From positions 226,065-290,064 of the forward strand of contig NZ_VORT01000005.1 of NCBI RefSeq assembly GCF_007997155.1: DNA of 64,000 bases, written 5' to 3'. A model generated the notes under the pieces. It saw nothing but the letters and a program-made list of their open reading frames with translations. It had not been told where the DNA came from and searched no databases. The DNA is from Aequorivita antarctica. GTDB lineage: Bacteria > Bacteroidota > Bacteroidia > Flavobacteriales > Flavobacteriaceae. The position numbers and the translations under genes were made by a program. Of this stretch, positions 52,945 through 63,189 are shown piece after piece (within the stretch, counting starts at the first letter, position 1; each line of letters begins with the position of its first letter).

Positions 52945-55900
52945 TTACTTTGAAATTTTCTCTAATGTCTTTATATTATCATCCGGAATACGGTCTATCA
53001 TTTTGTTATACGGATCGATACCTGCTTTGATTGGCAGTTTCTTTGTGATAAAAGTATAGGTAGATTTTCCTGGTTTCACCCAAACTTTCTTTATAACTAA
53101 AGGTGCCTTTGTAGTGATGCCTTGTTTGTTTATAGTATCATTATCAAATACTGCAATTTCTAATAAGTTTGGCTTAGTTCCTGTAGACAATAACTTACCA
53201 TTACCATCAAAATAGCTTTTCGAACTTTCAACTTCGAGAGTTACTTCATAGTTGCCGTTGGCTACTTTTTTATAGGAAGCATTTGTTATCTTGTTAGAAT
53301 AAAGTGTAATCTTTTTGAAACTATCTTCTAAGTAATACTGTAAGTCAGGCGGCGTTGCTGCCTTCATAAAGTCATACCATTCTAATGTAGTAGTGAAAGG
53401 CGCTTTTTGTCTGAAACGTGCTGCCTCTATATAGGCTTTGAAAGCATTATTTAAGTTCTTTTCCCCAATTAAATCTTGAAGACCATACAGCACTATACTA
53501 CCTTTTGCGTACCACACATAACGCTGATTATCATTGTCCATCAATGTTTTTTCAAACTTACTTTCATTTGCTCTACTGCGCAAATACGCATCCAATTCTT
53601 CTTTTAAAAATTTTTGCATGGCGTCAACCCCATATTCTTTTTGCATGACCATTAATGAAGAATACTCCGCCATAGATTCTGAAATTTGATTGGCACCTCG
53701 AGTAGCAGAAGGGGCAATTTGAAGACTCCACCATTGATGGGCAACTTCATGTGCGGTTACTGTATAAACGTAATCCGAATCATTTGGATCACTAAAATCT
53801 CCTACCCAGCCAAAGCTTTCTGCAAACGGAACCGTATTAGGAAAGGATTGTGCAAAACCGGCATAACGAGGGAATTCGAGGATCCGTATTTGAGTGTACT
53901 GATACGGCCCATAATTCTCTGAATAATAATCCATCGATTGTTTTACGCTTTTTACAAAACGATCAATATTATAGGTATGTGTTGGATGATGGTATATTTC
54001 TATATTTACTTTTTCGCCGGCTTTGCCTTTCCAAACTTCTTTATGAACATCATAAGCAGCTGACGAAATGTTATAGAAAAAGACTAACTCATCATTCATT
54101 TTATACGTATAATACTGTCTTCCATTGGCTTTCCATTTTTTCTGCAAATGGCCTGGCATAATAGCAATTTGATCGGGTGCTGTACTCACTGTTCCTTCAA
54201 AAGAGATATAATCACCATCATCGTTAAATAATAAATTATTCAATCCCCAGGCATCGGTTTGTGTTGGTAACTGATAATCTTTAATAGGCAGCTTGTATTT
54301 TTTTCTGTCCTGGTCACTTGTTAGCTCGTCTAGGGGGTCATAACCAAAAGAAGGGATGAAGTTGTTATTTAAAAATGTACCGTTGTAAACGATATCGGAA
54401 CCCGAACCTTCATTAGGAAACCCTTTATAGAAACCAGTAACTTGTAAAACCATTGTAATGGTATCTTTAGGTTGTAATGGTTTGTCGAAAGCATAAATTT
54501 CATAACCAAAATCTTTGTATTTTTTAGTTAGTTTTGGAGTTGTACCTTCAATAGTAAAGGTATTTACTTCTTTTTTTAGCAAACCTTCCGGACCCCAATT
54601 CAAATGTAAAGCCTTGATAACTTCATTAGATTTATTTACCATTTTATAAGTTACCTTAATTTTGGCTGACCTTTTTTCTGGAAATAAATCGGCGTTTAAT
54701 TTTACATCAATAACTTTTGGTTGGGCAATTTTATCATACTTGCTAAGTTGTTTTTCATATTCGGCAGAACCAATAATTCTTTCTTTTTCTGTTTTGTAGT
54801 TGTTCAGAATTGTGGTATTGTAATAAATAAAGTTGCCCGAACCCATAAAAATGCAAAGCAAAATAAAAAATGCTGAAATCGTTCTAACATTCAATCGCTC
54901 TTTAGCTATTTGCCAACGTGCTTTTCTCCCTGAGTCGGTACCACGTTTCCAGAAAAGATATCCGATAATTAGTAAAACACCACCACAAGCTAACCAATAG
55001 GTTCTAAACCAAAATAGCGCTTCGGCAAAATGCCCAAACCCATTCATGTCAGATACGGTATAGTTTGGTGAATAACTATATAAGTATAAATTGTTGTCTA
55101 CATTGGCTAATTGATTCAATCCAAAAAGGAATACCCAAATCGCAATAGCAATAACGTGCCCCATAAACTTTTTGGTCACTAACGAATGCACAAAAAAGGC
55201 CAATAAAACGAATGTGATGTACTTAGGAAATTCAATTAAATACAAATCAGTGAAGTACACATCAAATTCAAAATTGAAATACCCTTTAATAATTTGGATG
55301 AGAACACCGTTAAACAAAATGATGTTAACTAAAACAAAACTAATCATCACCAAGGATAAAAACTTAGAACCATATACCAGACGATTCGGTAACGGAAACG
55401 CACCAAATATCTGATCATAATTAACGTTGCGTTCTCGATGCAATACTTCACCTGTCATAAACACGATAAGGATAAAGATGAGAATGATATACGTATCATT
55501 TTTCACCTCTAACATATAGTAGGTCATTGGTAAGGATGGTGTTCCGTAAATAGGAGCACCAAACCATGCATCATAAAACAGGAAGAGGGCAGCAGCAATT
55601 AGAATGGCTATAAAGAAGTTATCTCTAACGATGTTCTTAAATTCCATAAAAGCTAACTCAAACAATAATCTAACATTTAAACCTTTAGAAAAAACTTTTG
55701 AAACCTTAGGAATTTTAGTAAAGGCAGCCGCTGTATTTGCTTCATCTAAGTTGTCATTTTTCTTTTTTGAAGTATAATTTTTATTTAAAAACTTCATAAA
55801 GTCAAATCGGAACAAGGTAAAAAGCAATGCTGCGACTCCTAAACCAACCCATATCAGACGATTCCAGATTAACATTCCCTGAAACGGAACTGTCAAGGTA

Positions 55901-56589
55901 TTTTGTTCTTCTGGTGTCCAGTAGCGAATAATATTTAGATACGTTCCTAAACCAAAAGGGTCAAGTAAGCTTACTAAGTTTTTGTTCTCAATGTCTTGTG
56001 TTAAGGTTATCGTGATTAAATATATAATGAATAAAATAGCGCCACCGGCATAGGCCAACATTACCTTTTTGGTCATACTAACCAGAGAAAAGAAAATACA
56101 TCCTGCAAAGAAAAAGTTAGTCCAATACAGCATTAATGTAGGCTGAATATAATACCAAAGATTAAAGCTGGTAAAGCGTTCAGGTTCCCCAAAGCCTGCA
56201 TAAGGGCCAATCATAAAACCTATAATTAATCCCAATTGCAATCCCAGACTTACCATAAGCAATACTGTCATTGAACCAAAAAAGCGACCTAGCAAATACC
56301 CTTTTTCAGTAAGGGGATAGGAGAAAAAGTAATTCTGTGTTTTATGCTCAATATCTCTATACACTGGAACGCCCATAATAGCACTGGTGAGCATAATACC
56401 AAAAATACTAATGGCTGATAATATAGTGGCAATAGCGATAGGAGCGTTCACAAAGACCTTCTCTGAAGTTGGACCTTTTCCGCTAATAGCCATAATTAAT
56501 CCCAACAACATGAGTATACCAAAGTAGGACCAAGTTGCAGGACGTTTTAATCTGTATCTAATTTCGAATAAGAATATTTCTTTAAACAT
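52945..56589 (-). CDS. ABC-2 permease fused to M1-family aminopeptidase
   Basis: A 1214-residue membrane protein. Residues 1-about 590 carry two sets of ABC-2-type transmembrane helices (for example near 17-33, 55-75, 105-130, 155-180, 230-250, 335-355 and 400-470). Residues about 640-1214 are an M1 peptidase-like domain with zinc motif HEVAHQWW near 975, followed by Glu in SESMAEYSS 20 residues later. This fusion plus an ABC ATPase gene just upstream is a known Bacteroidetes combination. It probably couples export with trimming of peptides or the permease with a periplasmic protease. The ATPase gene starts the operon, 33 bp away. Confidence 0.88.
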   Translation of the reverse strand: MFKEIFLFEIRYRLKRPATWSYFGILMLLGLIMAISGKGPTSEKVFVNAPIAIATILSAISIFGIMLTSAIMGVPVYRDIEHKTQNYFFSYPLTEKGYLLGRFFGSMTVLLMVSLGLQLGLIIGFMIGPYAGFGEPERFTSFNLWYYIQPTLMLYWTNFFFAGCIFFSLVSMTKKVMLAYAGGAILFIIYLITITLTQDIENKNLVSLLDPFGLGTYLNIIRYWTPEEQNTLTVPFQGMLIWNRLIWVGLGVAALLFTLFRFDFMKFLNKNYTSKKKNDNLDEANTAAAFTKIPKVSKVFSKGLNVRLLFELAFMEFKNIVRDNFFIAILIAAALFLFYDAWFGAPIYGTPSLPMTYYMLEVKNDTYIILIFILIVFMTGEVLHRERNVNYDQIFGAFPLPNRLVYGSKFLSLVMISFVLVNIILFNGVLIQIIKGYFNFEFDVYFTDLYLIEFPKYITFVLLAFFVHSLVTKKFMGHVIAIAIWVFLFGLNQLANVDNNLYLYSYSPNYTVSDMNGFGHFAEALFWFRTYWLACGGVLLIIGYLFWKRGTDSGRKARWQIAKERLNVRTISAFFILLCIFMGSGNFIYYNTTILNNYKTEKERIIGSAEYEKQLSKYDKIAQPKVIDVKLNADLFPEKRSAKIKVTYKMVNKSNEVIKALHLNWGPEGLLKKEVNTFTIEGTTPKLTKKYKDFGYEIYAFDKPLQPKDTITMVLQVTGFYKGFPNEGSGSDIVYNGTFLNNNFIPSFGYDPLDELTSDQDRKKYKLPIKDYQLPTQTDAWGLNNLLFNDDGDYISFEGTVSTAPDQIAIMPGHLQKKWKANGRQYYTYKMNDELVFFYNISSAAYDVHKEVWKGKAGEKVNIEIYHHPTHTYNIDRFVKSVKQSMDYYSENYGPYQYTQIRILEFPRYAGFAQSFPNTVPFAESFGWVGDFSDPNDSDYVYTVTAHEVAHQWWSLQIAPSATRGANQISESMAEYSSLMVMQKEYGVDAMQKFLKEELDAYLRSRANESKFEKTLMDNDNQRYVWYAKGSIVLYGLQDLIGEKNLNNAFKAYIEAARFRQKAPFTTTLEWYDFMKAATPPDLQYYLEDSFKKITLYSNKITNASYKKVANGNYEVTLEVESSKSYFDGNGKLLSTGTKPNLLEIAVFDNDTINKQGITTKAPLVIKKVWVKPGKSTYTFITKKLPIKAGIDPYNKMIDRIPDDNIKTLEKISK

Positions 56590-56622
56590 AATTGAATAAT
56601 TTTATAGGGTTAGATTAAACAA

Positions 56623-57510
56623 TTACACCAAAGTACTATTCATACGTGAAGTGATTTCAGCAAAATACACATCTTCTAAATTGGCTGCAAAGGCCTCAAA
56701 AGAAGCATCAGGTTTGTTATCGCTCAAGACATGAATAACGGTTTTCCCAGCTTTCAAATGTGTAGAAATAACCTGTAAATCCGTTTTGTAATGTGCTAAT
56801 TCGTCTTTTTCAATGGCTTTAGTCCATATTCTTCCTTTAACGCCTTCGGTTAATTCATTTGGAATGCCTTTCGCCACAACTTCGCCCAAACAAATAATTG
56901 CCATGTTATTACATAAGTTAGAAATATCTTCTACTATATGCGTCGATAAAATAACAATCGTATTTTCTCCAATTTCACATAATAAATTATGAAAACGATT
57001 CCTTTCAGCAGGATCTAAACCAGCGGTAGGCTCATCCACAATAATTAATTTTGGATCACCAATTAAGGCTTGTGCAATACCAAAACGTTGCTTCATTCCG
57101 CCAGAATAGGTTCCTAAACTTTTATTTCGAACATCCCATAAATTGGTTTTGTTTAAAAGTGATGCTACTAATTCTTTGCGTTCGCCTTTATTTGAAATAC
57201 CTTTTAAGGAAGCAATATGATCAAGCATATTATAAGAACTAACTTTAGGATACACCCCAAATTCTTGTGGAAGGTATCCTAGAATTTTTCGAACTTCAGC
57301 TTTATCTTTTAAAATATCTAAATCATCTAACGTAGCCGAGCCAGAATCTGCTTGTTGCAAAGTAGCGAGCGTTCTCATTAAGGATGATTTCCCCGCACCA
57401 TTAGGTCCTAAAAGACCAAACATACCTTGAGGTATGTTTAATGTGATACCTTTCAATGCATGAACACCATTTGAATAGGTCTTGCTTAAATTCTTGATTT
57501 TTAATTCCAT
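56623..57510 (-). CDS. ABC transporter ATP-binding protein
   Basis: The cytosolic ATPase has Walker A GPNGAGKSS, Q-loop YLPQEFG, signature YSGGMKQR, Walker B LIIVDEPTAGLDP and the H-loop STHIVED. The start at 57510 (MELKIKNLSKTYSNG, 295 residues) fits the family. An upstream ATG at 57567 would add 19 residues (TSINQKVNQKINQ) written by a short repeated GATTGATT motif, which is unlikely to be coding. It powers the downstream ABC-2/M1 permease. Confidence 0.92.
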   Translation of the reverse strand: MELKIKNLSKTYSNGVHALKGITLNIPQGMFGLLGPNGAGKSSLMRTLATLQQADSGSATLDDLDILKDKAEVRKILGYLPQEFGVYPKVSSYNMLDHIASLKGISNKGERKELVASLLNKTNLWDVRNKSLGTYSGGMKQRFGIAQALIGDPKLIIVDEPTAGLDPAERNRFHNLLCEIGENTIVILSTHIVEDISNLCNNMAIICLGEVVAKGIPNELTEGVKGRIWTKAIEKDELAHYKTDLQVISTHLKAGKTVIHVLSDNKPDASFEAFAANLEDVYFAEITSRMNSTLV

Positions 57511-57687
57511 AATTTGATTGATTTTTTGATTGACTTTTTGATTGATTGATGTTTTAACAATAGTCATTTTTTTTAAAATGTAAGGATTATCAGATAAAAT
57601 GACAGTGCTGTTGTTTTAGACTTAATAATCCAAAATATGTTACGGTTTTATATCCCTAAGATTATAAGTATTAGCGATTCCTAGTAC
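57511..57687. other. Spacer upstream of the ABC operon
   Basis: Holds the repeated TTGATTGA tract and the promoter region of the ABC operon on the minus strand. No clear -7 octamer was found. Confidence 0.4.
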
Positions 57688-57830
57688 AAAACATCGTTAC
57701 CAGGCTTTACGGCTGTTGCGGATTAAGGAAGCCAAAAATTTCGGTTTTGCACTGAATTGAAAGATACAAAACCATCTTCAAAATTTGCCTAAAACCCCAA
57801 TTGCGCCAAACCGCTGTTGGGCGATGTTTT
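57688..57830 (-). repeat. attC-like element bounded by 9-bp inverted repeats
   Basis: The 143-bp element starts and ends with AAAACATCG/CGATGTTTT (57688-57696 and 57822-57830), directly beyond the stop of the next gene. On the minus strand the core GCCCAAC follows, fitting attC RYYYAAC, and the far end reads AAAGCCTGGTAACGATG. A related boundary (AAAGCCTGGGAACGTTGGAC) occurs at 59018-59048, with GTTGGAC fitting GTTRRRY. No integrase is in the window. Confidence 0.5.
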
Positions 57831-59000
57831 TTATTTTTGTTGAATTGAATTAATGAATTTTTCTTCATTTTCACTTAATGGAAAAATATTATATTTTGTC
57901 CAAAAATTGTCGGTAAAACTATTTCCTGCTTCAAATAATGTTTTTTTACTATATCCGTTGTCTGGAATTTCAACATTATTTTTAAATTCATAAACAAATA
58001 AATCACTTGCATAATCAAAATTATGATCAACTTTCTTTCCCATTTTTATATACATTCCAACCTGCTTTTTACTGTATATCAAAATATACTGATTATTAAT
58101 TATTTTAAACTTTGACCAAACTAAAATGTTATTACGCTTTGCTTTTGCAATTAATAAATTAATAGTTTTTGCATTTTTTAAATGATTTTCAGATGTGTAA
58201 ATTTTAAATTCTAAAATACTTTTTGATTTTGGGTCAATAATTACATAACCTTTATTTAACATTTCATCACTTTCTTCATTTGGAATAATTCCGATATATT
58301 CATATTCATCTCCATTTGCTTCTTTCATAATTTTCCTTTCAAACTCATAATCATCACTTTTTAACAACTTTTCAATTGTTTCAAAACTATAAGCATTTTT
58401 CACATAATCTTTAACGTTTATTGGAGAATTATCATTACCAATACTTTTATCATCTTCATTAATTAGATTATTACTTTTCAATGCTCGATGTTGACCTAAA
58501 ACTAAATTTGCTTTTCCGTTACCTTTTTTTATATAATAGTCAACTAATGCATCTGAATATTTAGTGTATTCATTATTTACTTTTACAATTTCTCTGCAAT
58601 AACCTTTTAATAAAGTGTTTTTATCTATTTTGTTTTTTGATAATTTAATTATTTTCTTCAAATAATCTTTCGGCTTTTCGTTTGAAATTACTATTTCATC
58701 TAAAACATAATTTTTAGGTTTCAATAAAATTTCTTTTAAGTTTCCGTCAGATTCTATAGAAAAAGTTTCATAATTTATATGGCTAAATACAATTTTTGAT
58801 TTATTATTTATTACGGTAAATTCTCCGTTTTCGTTTGAAATTGAACCTGTAGAATTATTTTTTAATTCATTTTCACTATAAATATTTACATATGGAATTG
58901 GTTGAAATGTTTCGGAATCTTTAACTACTCCTTGGATTTTATTGTTTTGACTCCAAATTAGGTTGCTAATTAGTAAAAGCAAAATGCAAATTTTTTTCAT
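57831..59000 (-). CDS. Carboxypeptidase-regulatory-like domain protein, exported
   Basis: The 389-residue protein (start at 59000, where a clear signal peptide MKKICILLLLISNLIWSQ begins) has an N-terminal CarboxypepD_reg-like sandwich (about 20-100: IQGVVKDSETFQPIPYVNI, EIVISNEKPKDYLKKII) followed by an unassigned C-terminal domain of about 280 residues. An upstream ATG at 59030 adds 10 untypical residues. Similar proteins sit at the cell surface in Bacteroidetes. It is flanked by attC-like boundaries and reads like a one-gene cassette. Confidence 0.72.
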   Translation of the reverse strand: MKKICILLLLISNLIWSQNNKIQGVVKDSETFQPIPYVNIYSENELKNNSTGSISNENGEFTVINNKSKIVFSHINYETFSIESDGNLKEILLKPKNYVLDEIVISNEKPKDYLKKIIKLSKNKIDKNTLLKGYCREIVKVNNEYTKYSDALVDYYIKKGNGKANLVLGQHRALKSNNLINEDDKSIGNDNSPINVKDYVKNAYSFETIEKLLKSDDYEFERKIMKEANGDEYEYIGIIPNEESDEMLNKGYVIIDPKSKSILEFKIYTSENHLKNAKTINLLIAKAKRNNILVWSKFKIINNQYILIYSKKQVGMYIKMGKKVDHNFDYASDLFVYEFKNNVEIPDNGYSKKTLFEAGNSFTDNFWTKYNIFPLSENEEKFINSIQQK

Positions 59001-59017
59001 TTTTAGTTTTTTTGGTA

Positions 59018-59048
59018 AAATATCGTCCAACGTTCCCAGGCTTTACTT
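59018..59048 (-). repeat. Second attC-like boundary
   Basis: On the minus strand: AAAGCCTGGGAACG, then GTTGGAC and CGATATTTT. It matches the far end of the 57,688-57,830 element in AAAGCCTGG(G/T)AACG and carries a complete GTTRRRY. It separates the cupin gene from the surface-protein gene. Confidence 0.4.
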
Positions 59049-59070
59049 TTCTTTTATACGGTATTTTTCA

Positions 59071-59430
59071 TCAATATTTTTGCTCGTCAATTGATTTTGT
59101 AATTTGAGATTTAACTTTTCCAGTATGTTCTGTAGTTTTTGATTCAATTAGCATAATTAGGCATTCTTCTTTAGATGAAACTCTGTGATTGATTCCTTTT
59201 TTTACAACATATAAATCCCCTTTTTGCATAACGAAATTTTCCTGATTTTCAATTTCCATTAACAAAGAACCTTCAACGATATAAAATAATTCGTCTTCAC
59301 TTTCGTGATTATGCCAAGGAATTTCTTGTCCTTTTATTTTGGCTGCTTTAATAAATTGGTCGTTTACTTCTCCAATTACTCTGGGTGAGAAATATTTATC
59401 AACTTTTAAAAATTCATTTTTTAAATTCAT
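59071..59430 (-). CDS. Cupin-domain protein
   Basis: A small 119-residue cupin. Metal ligands are visible in WHNHESEDELFYIVEGS near residues 39-55 (His, His, Glu) and His in KGINHRV near 82. The fold fits small cupins acting on sugars or as ligand binders. It is a single gene between boundary elements; substrate unknown. Confidence 0.82.
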   Translation of the reverse strand: MNLKNEFLKVDKYFSPRVIGEVNDQFIKAAKIKGQEIPWHNHESEDELFYIVEGSLLMEIENQENFVMQKGDLYVVKKGINHRVSSKEECLIMLIESKTTEHTGKVKSQITKSIDEQKY

Positions 59431-59552
59431 AACTTATTTTTTTTATTATTTTATAATTCAAAAACACATTTGGAACTAGTATACCCTATATCAAATTAAA
59501 AATTTGTTAAATGATAAATCTTCAGTAACACCAATGTTTCGCAATAAAATAA

Positions 59553-61220
59553 CTACTGTTTTATAAATTTTTGTACAAGTTTTTTTCCGGAATTTGAAGT
59601 AGCTTCTAGGAAATAAACACCATTTGAAAATGATGTGGTATTTATAGCAATATTTTCAGTAGTAATATCATCAGTAGTGTATATTAATTTTCCATAAATA
59701 TCAAAAACTTTGATTGATTGTATTAAAAAACTAGCTGAGTTACTATAAATATTCAAATTAGAATTTACAGGATTTGGATAAACTTTTAAAGAATCATGTT
59801 CAAAATCATTTGTGCTTAAAACCTCTTCACATATTACTAAGGAATCATCTACAAAGCTCGGAATTTGGTCATCATTGTCTAATGTCAAATTTTGATTAAA
59901 TAAAAGAACATTATTTGTAACTTCAACACTATGAAAATTCAATGATAAAGGTATATTCTCAAGTTGTGATTGTACAGTAATATTTTTACACGAAGACAAA
60001 CCTGTTTCTTTATTAATCTTTATAAAATAATCATTCCCATTAGCTCCCGAATAAGTTCCGATTGCAAAAATTGTATGTTCAAGTTCTTTTAAATAGTTTG
60101 CTCTACCATACTCTGTTAGTTGACCATTTGATGCTGAATCTGAAAATACAGTGCTCCATATACTATTATTTGAAGTGCTATCTAATTTTCCAACAAAAAA
60201 ATGAGAAAAATCTATTGACCAACCTCCAGTTTGAAGATATTTACCAAGTGTTCCACTATAATAAACAGATCCGTCATCTGACTGTTCTATAAAATCTAAT
60301 AACGATATATCAAAATTATTTACCTGAATGGCTTCAACAGAATTAATGGCTGGGCTTCCATTTTGATTTAATTTTACTATTAATCCAGTTGTAGGTATTA
60401 CACTCGGACTCAAAAGATCCTCATAACCGCCAGTAAGAAATAAATTATTTGAAGACACATTCGTAATTTCAAAATGAGTTCCAAGGCTATACCTTTCCAA
60501 TAAACCGATTGGATTCCCATTACTTTTATCAATTTTTAATATAAAAACTTGTTGAGCAGAACTTGGTAATCCTGCTCCTTCTATACCTATTTTACCTATT
60601 ACAGTGTAATTAGTGTCATTTTCTAAAAGAAAATCAGGCAATAAGTAGTAGCCATCTAATGTGAAGACATTAGACCACAATAAATTATGCTGGTTGTCAA
60701 ATAATGCAATTATAGAAGAACTGTCTATTGTTTCTTCATCTGGATTTAAATAATTATAAGAACCACATATTATAGACTTAGAATCACTTAATTTTTTTCC
60801 AAATTTAAAAATAGTGTTCTCTGAATTAAAAAGTGAGTTTGCAACGCTATAGCTTTTGCCGTTTAAGAATTGAAAATTTTGTGCATTGATAATATTTAAA
60901 ACATTATCATCGAAATTAAATAGTTCAAAATCTGAGAGACTATTTGAAAAAATTGGTTTGGTTGTGTTAAAAGCACTAATATTTAAAAAAGAATTTGGAC
61001 TAAATTTATTAGAATTTATTAAATCTCCTGAGTAATTAAGATTCAAATACTCTGTAAAAAAAGACTCCCCTATAATCAAAAATCCGTCATCATTAAATTC
61101 AACTCTATTCCAATATGTATTGGCAGGGCTTTCATTTATTCTTTTATGAAATATGGTTTGAGAAAAACAAATAGGGTGAGTCAAAAAAATAATGACTACT
61201 ATTAAAAAGGTTGATTTCAT
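59553..61220 (-). CDS. T9SS-exported surface protein with C-terminal sorting domain
   Basis: The 555-residue protein has a signal peptide (about 1-20), a beta-propeller-like region (repeats such as GDGFLIIGES and SSNNLFLTGGYEDL) and a type A T9SS sorting domain at about 475-555 (VYPNPVNSNLNI, then SNGVYFLEA and the end LVQKFIKQ). It is secreted through the outer membrane. No function beyond surface location can be read. Confidence 0.82.
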   Translation of the reverse strand: MKSTFLIVVIIFLTHPICFSQTIFHKRINESPANTYWNRVEFNDDGFLIIGESFFTEYLNLNYSGDLINSNKFSPNSFLNISAFNTTKPIFSNSLSDFELFNFDDNVLNIINAQNFQFLNGKSYSVANSLFNSENTIFKFGKKLSDSKSIICGSYNYLNPDEETIDSSSIIALFDNQHNLLWSNVFTLDGYYLLPDFLLENDTNYTVIGKIGIEGAGLPSSAQQVFILKIDKSNGNPIGLLERYSLGTHFEITNVSSNNLFLTGGYEDLLSPSVIPTTGLIVKLNQNGSPAINSVEAIQVNNFDISLLDFIEQSDDGSVYYSGTLGKYLQTGGWSIDFSHFFVGKLDSTSNNSIWSTVFSDSASNGQLTEYGRANYLKELEHTIFAIGTYSGANGNDYFIKINKETGLSSCKNITVQSQLENIPLSLNFHSVEVTNNVLLFNQNLTLDNDDQIPSFVDDSLVICEEVLSTNDFEHDSLKVYPNPVNSNLNIYSNSASFLIQSIKVFDIYGKLIYTTDDITTENIAINTTSFSNGVYFLEATSNSGKKLVQKFIKQ

Positions 61221-61711
61221 AATCTTTGATTGTTAAATTAATATTTAAAAAATATATTAAAATGCTTGGTGTGTAGTGAATTTTGAAAAATTCATAGCCA
61301 TATAAAAAAAATCAAGAATGAGTCAAAAATCATTTAACTAATACATCATAAAATCATCTTCTGAATATCCTGCATGTATGACCCAACATGAATTATAAAA
61401 ATGAATAATATCACTTGAAGTTTGAACGCATTTAGGATTAACCTCAAATAATATTGTTAAAGCTTATTAACGTTTATAATTCGAGTTATTTTTAGATATA
61501 AAATACTGGATGTAATATTCTTAAAAACCCATTTTGTAATTACAAATCTAGTATTCAATATAATAAATACCTATACCTATATTGGCGTAACTTTTTCTAC
61601 CTGAAATCAGGTAAAAATTTATAAATCAAATAGCCAAGATATATTTTCTGTACGTTTAAAGATTATAACCGTTAGCACAGATTTTACCCCTACTTATAAA
61701 GTTTAAATAAT
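61221..61711. other. AT-rich spacer, nothing recognised
   Basis: 491 bp upstream of the T9SS protein gene; must hold its promoter on the minus strand, but no consensus octamer, hairpin or gene was convincing. Repeat copy H follows. Confidence 0.45.
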
Positions 61712-61850
61712 ACACGCTAGCGCGCTTTTACGTTTTTCCGTTATGAAGTAATACGGTATTGACTTATATTTGAAATTATTAATAACTAGTTGTATTTCTG
61801 TGCCGGATATTGCGAATAGTAATGTCGTATATACACTTGTTGTTATGTAT
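61712..61850 (+). repeat. Dispersed mosaic repeat, copy H
   Basis: Starts CACGCTAGCGCGCTTTTACG, fusing the first hairpin block to the CCGTTATGAAGTAATACGG block seen in copy I. It continues with AACTAGTTG, TGTGCCGGATA and a TTGTTGTTATGTAT end just upstream of the AraC gene. Confidence 0.8.
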
Positions 61851-61896
61851 AATTTCAACTACAACAGAAGAATTGAATTATAAGTAAAAAATTAGA

Positions 61897-62646
61897 ATGA
61901 TTTATAAAGAATTTCAGCCCGACAATTTATTAACCGACTTCGTTAAGAATTATTGGTGGTTTGACAATTCTGCAAAGCAGCAACTTGACTTTACAATTTT
62001 GCCAGATGGCTGTTTTGACCTAATCATTTCGTTAAACAATTACAAGCAAGAAGAAATTTCCCTAACAGGACTTTGGATCAAACAAGTTGACGTTTCTATT
62101 GAGCCAAACAGGCAAATTTTTGGAATACGTTTTAAACTATTAGCGGTTGACTATATTTTGCAACAAAACATTTCCGCTTTTTGCAACAGCGAACAAATAA
62201 AAGAAAATAGCTTTTGGCAATTGGATAAAACCACATTTGCGGATTTGGAAAATGTAACTGATAAGCTGAATAAAATTATGCTTTCAATTTTGGGTAGTCA
62301 AAAAGATATTGACTGCAGAAAACAAAACCTGTTCAACTTATTGTACGAAACCAATGGCGAACAGACAGTAGAGCAATATTCGCAACAAGTATTTTGGACA
62401 AGCAGACAAATAAATCGTTATTTCAAAGACAGATTTGGTATTCCTTTAAAATCATATTGCAAAATTTTGAAACTATTTGCTTCCTTCAACCACATAAAAA
62501 ATGGAAAACTTCACCCCGAACATAATTATTTTGACCAATCACATTTCATTAAAGATTTAAAAAAACATACTGGAAATAATCCAACCGAATTGTTTGAGAA
62601 TAAAGACGACCGATTTTTACAATTGACAACGATGACCGAAAAGTAA
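61897..62646 (+). CDS. AraC-family transcription regulator
   Basis: The 249-residue regulator has an N-terminal sensory domain (about 1-135: LTDFVKNYWWFDNS, ILPDGCFDLIISL) and a C-terminal AraC helix-turn-helix pair (about 150-240: TVEQYSQQVFWTSRQINRYF, then DQSHFIKDLKKHTGNNP). The VOC gene follows after 34 bp, so it probably controls that gene. Confidence 0.85.
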   Translation: MIYKEFQPDNLLTDFVKNYWWFDNSAKQQLDFTILPDGCFDLIISLNNYKQEEISLTGLWIKQVDVSIEPNRQIFGIRFKLLAVDYILQQNISAFCNSEQIKENSFWQLDKTTFADLENVTDKLNKIMLSILGSQKDIDCRKQNLFNLLYETNGEQTVEQYSQQVFWTSRQINRYFKDRFGIPLKSYCKILKLFASFNHIKNGKLHPEHNYFDQSHFIKDLKKHTGNNPTELFENKDDRFLQLTTMTEK

Positions 62647-62680
62647 TTTTGCTTCATTAATAATTTAAAAAAGCAGCAAA

Positions 62681-63130
62681 ATGAAATTCAGTAACATCAG
62701 ACTTTTAGTGAACGACTTTGACAAGTGCTTCACTTTTTACAACGACATTCTTGGTTTAGAATGTACATGGGGCAAACTTGGCGACAATTTCGCCAGTTTC
62801 AATATCGGCAATCCATCAGGACTTACTTTGTTTAAGGCAGAATTAATGAGTATTGCCATCAACAACTCTGACGCAAAGCAAAATGAAATTTTGCAAGACA
62901 AAATTGCTATCATAGTTCAAGTGGACAATGTAAACGAAACTTACAATTCGTTACAAACCAAAGGTATAAAATCCTTGACCGAGCCAAAAGACATGACGGC
63001 ATGGGGAATTAGAGTTACACACTTTAGAGACCCAGAGAACAATTTAATTGAATTGTTCTCTGACTTGCCAAAAGAAAAATGGGACGACCATTTAATTGAA
63101 GACGAGAAAGATTTTCAAAAAGGTAAATGA
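62681..63130 (+). CDS. VOC-family (glyoxalase/bleomycin-resistance-like) protein
   Basis: The 149-residue protein has the two beta-alpha-beta-beta-beta modules: RLLVNDFDKCFTFYNDILG at the start and HFRDPENNLIELFSD near 110-125, where Glu is a metal ligand. It could be a lyase, dioxygenase or drug-binding protein. It is co-directional with the AraC regulator (34-bp gap), a common pairing for drug- or aldehyde-response modules. Confidence 0.82.
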   Translation: MKFSNIRLLVNDFDKCFTFYNDILGLECTWGKLGDNFASFNIGNPSGLTLFKAELMSIAINNSDAKQNEILQDKIAIIVQVDNVNETYNSLQTKGIKSLTEPKDMTAWGIRVTHFRDPENNLIELFSDLPKEKWDDHLIEDEKDFQKGK

Positions 63131-63189
63131 CGAAAGTGCAAACAATAAAAGAATTAACAATCATTCCAGGGGTTGTTAAGTCATTGGCT

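Noticed and set aside
57511..57567. Upstream ATG of the ABC ATPase
   Set aside because: The extra 19 residues are encoded by a short repeated GATTGATT tract; the family begins at the ATG at 57510.
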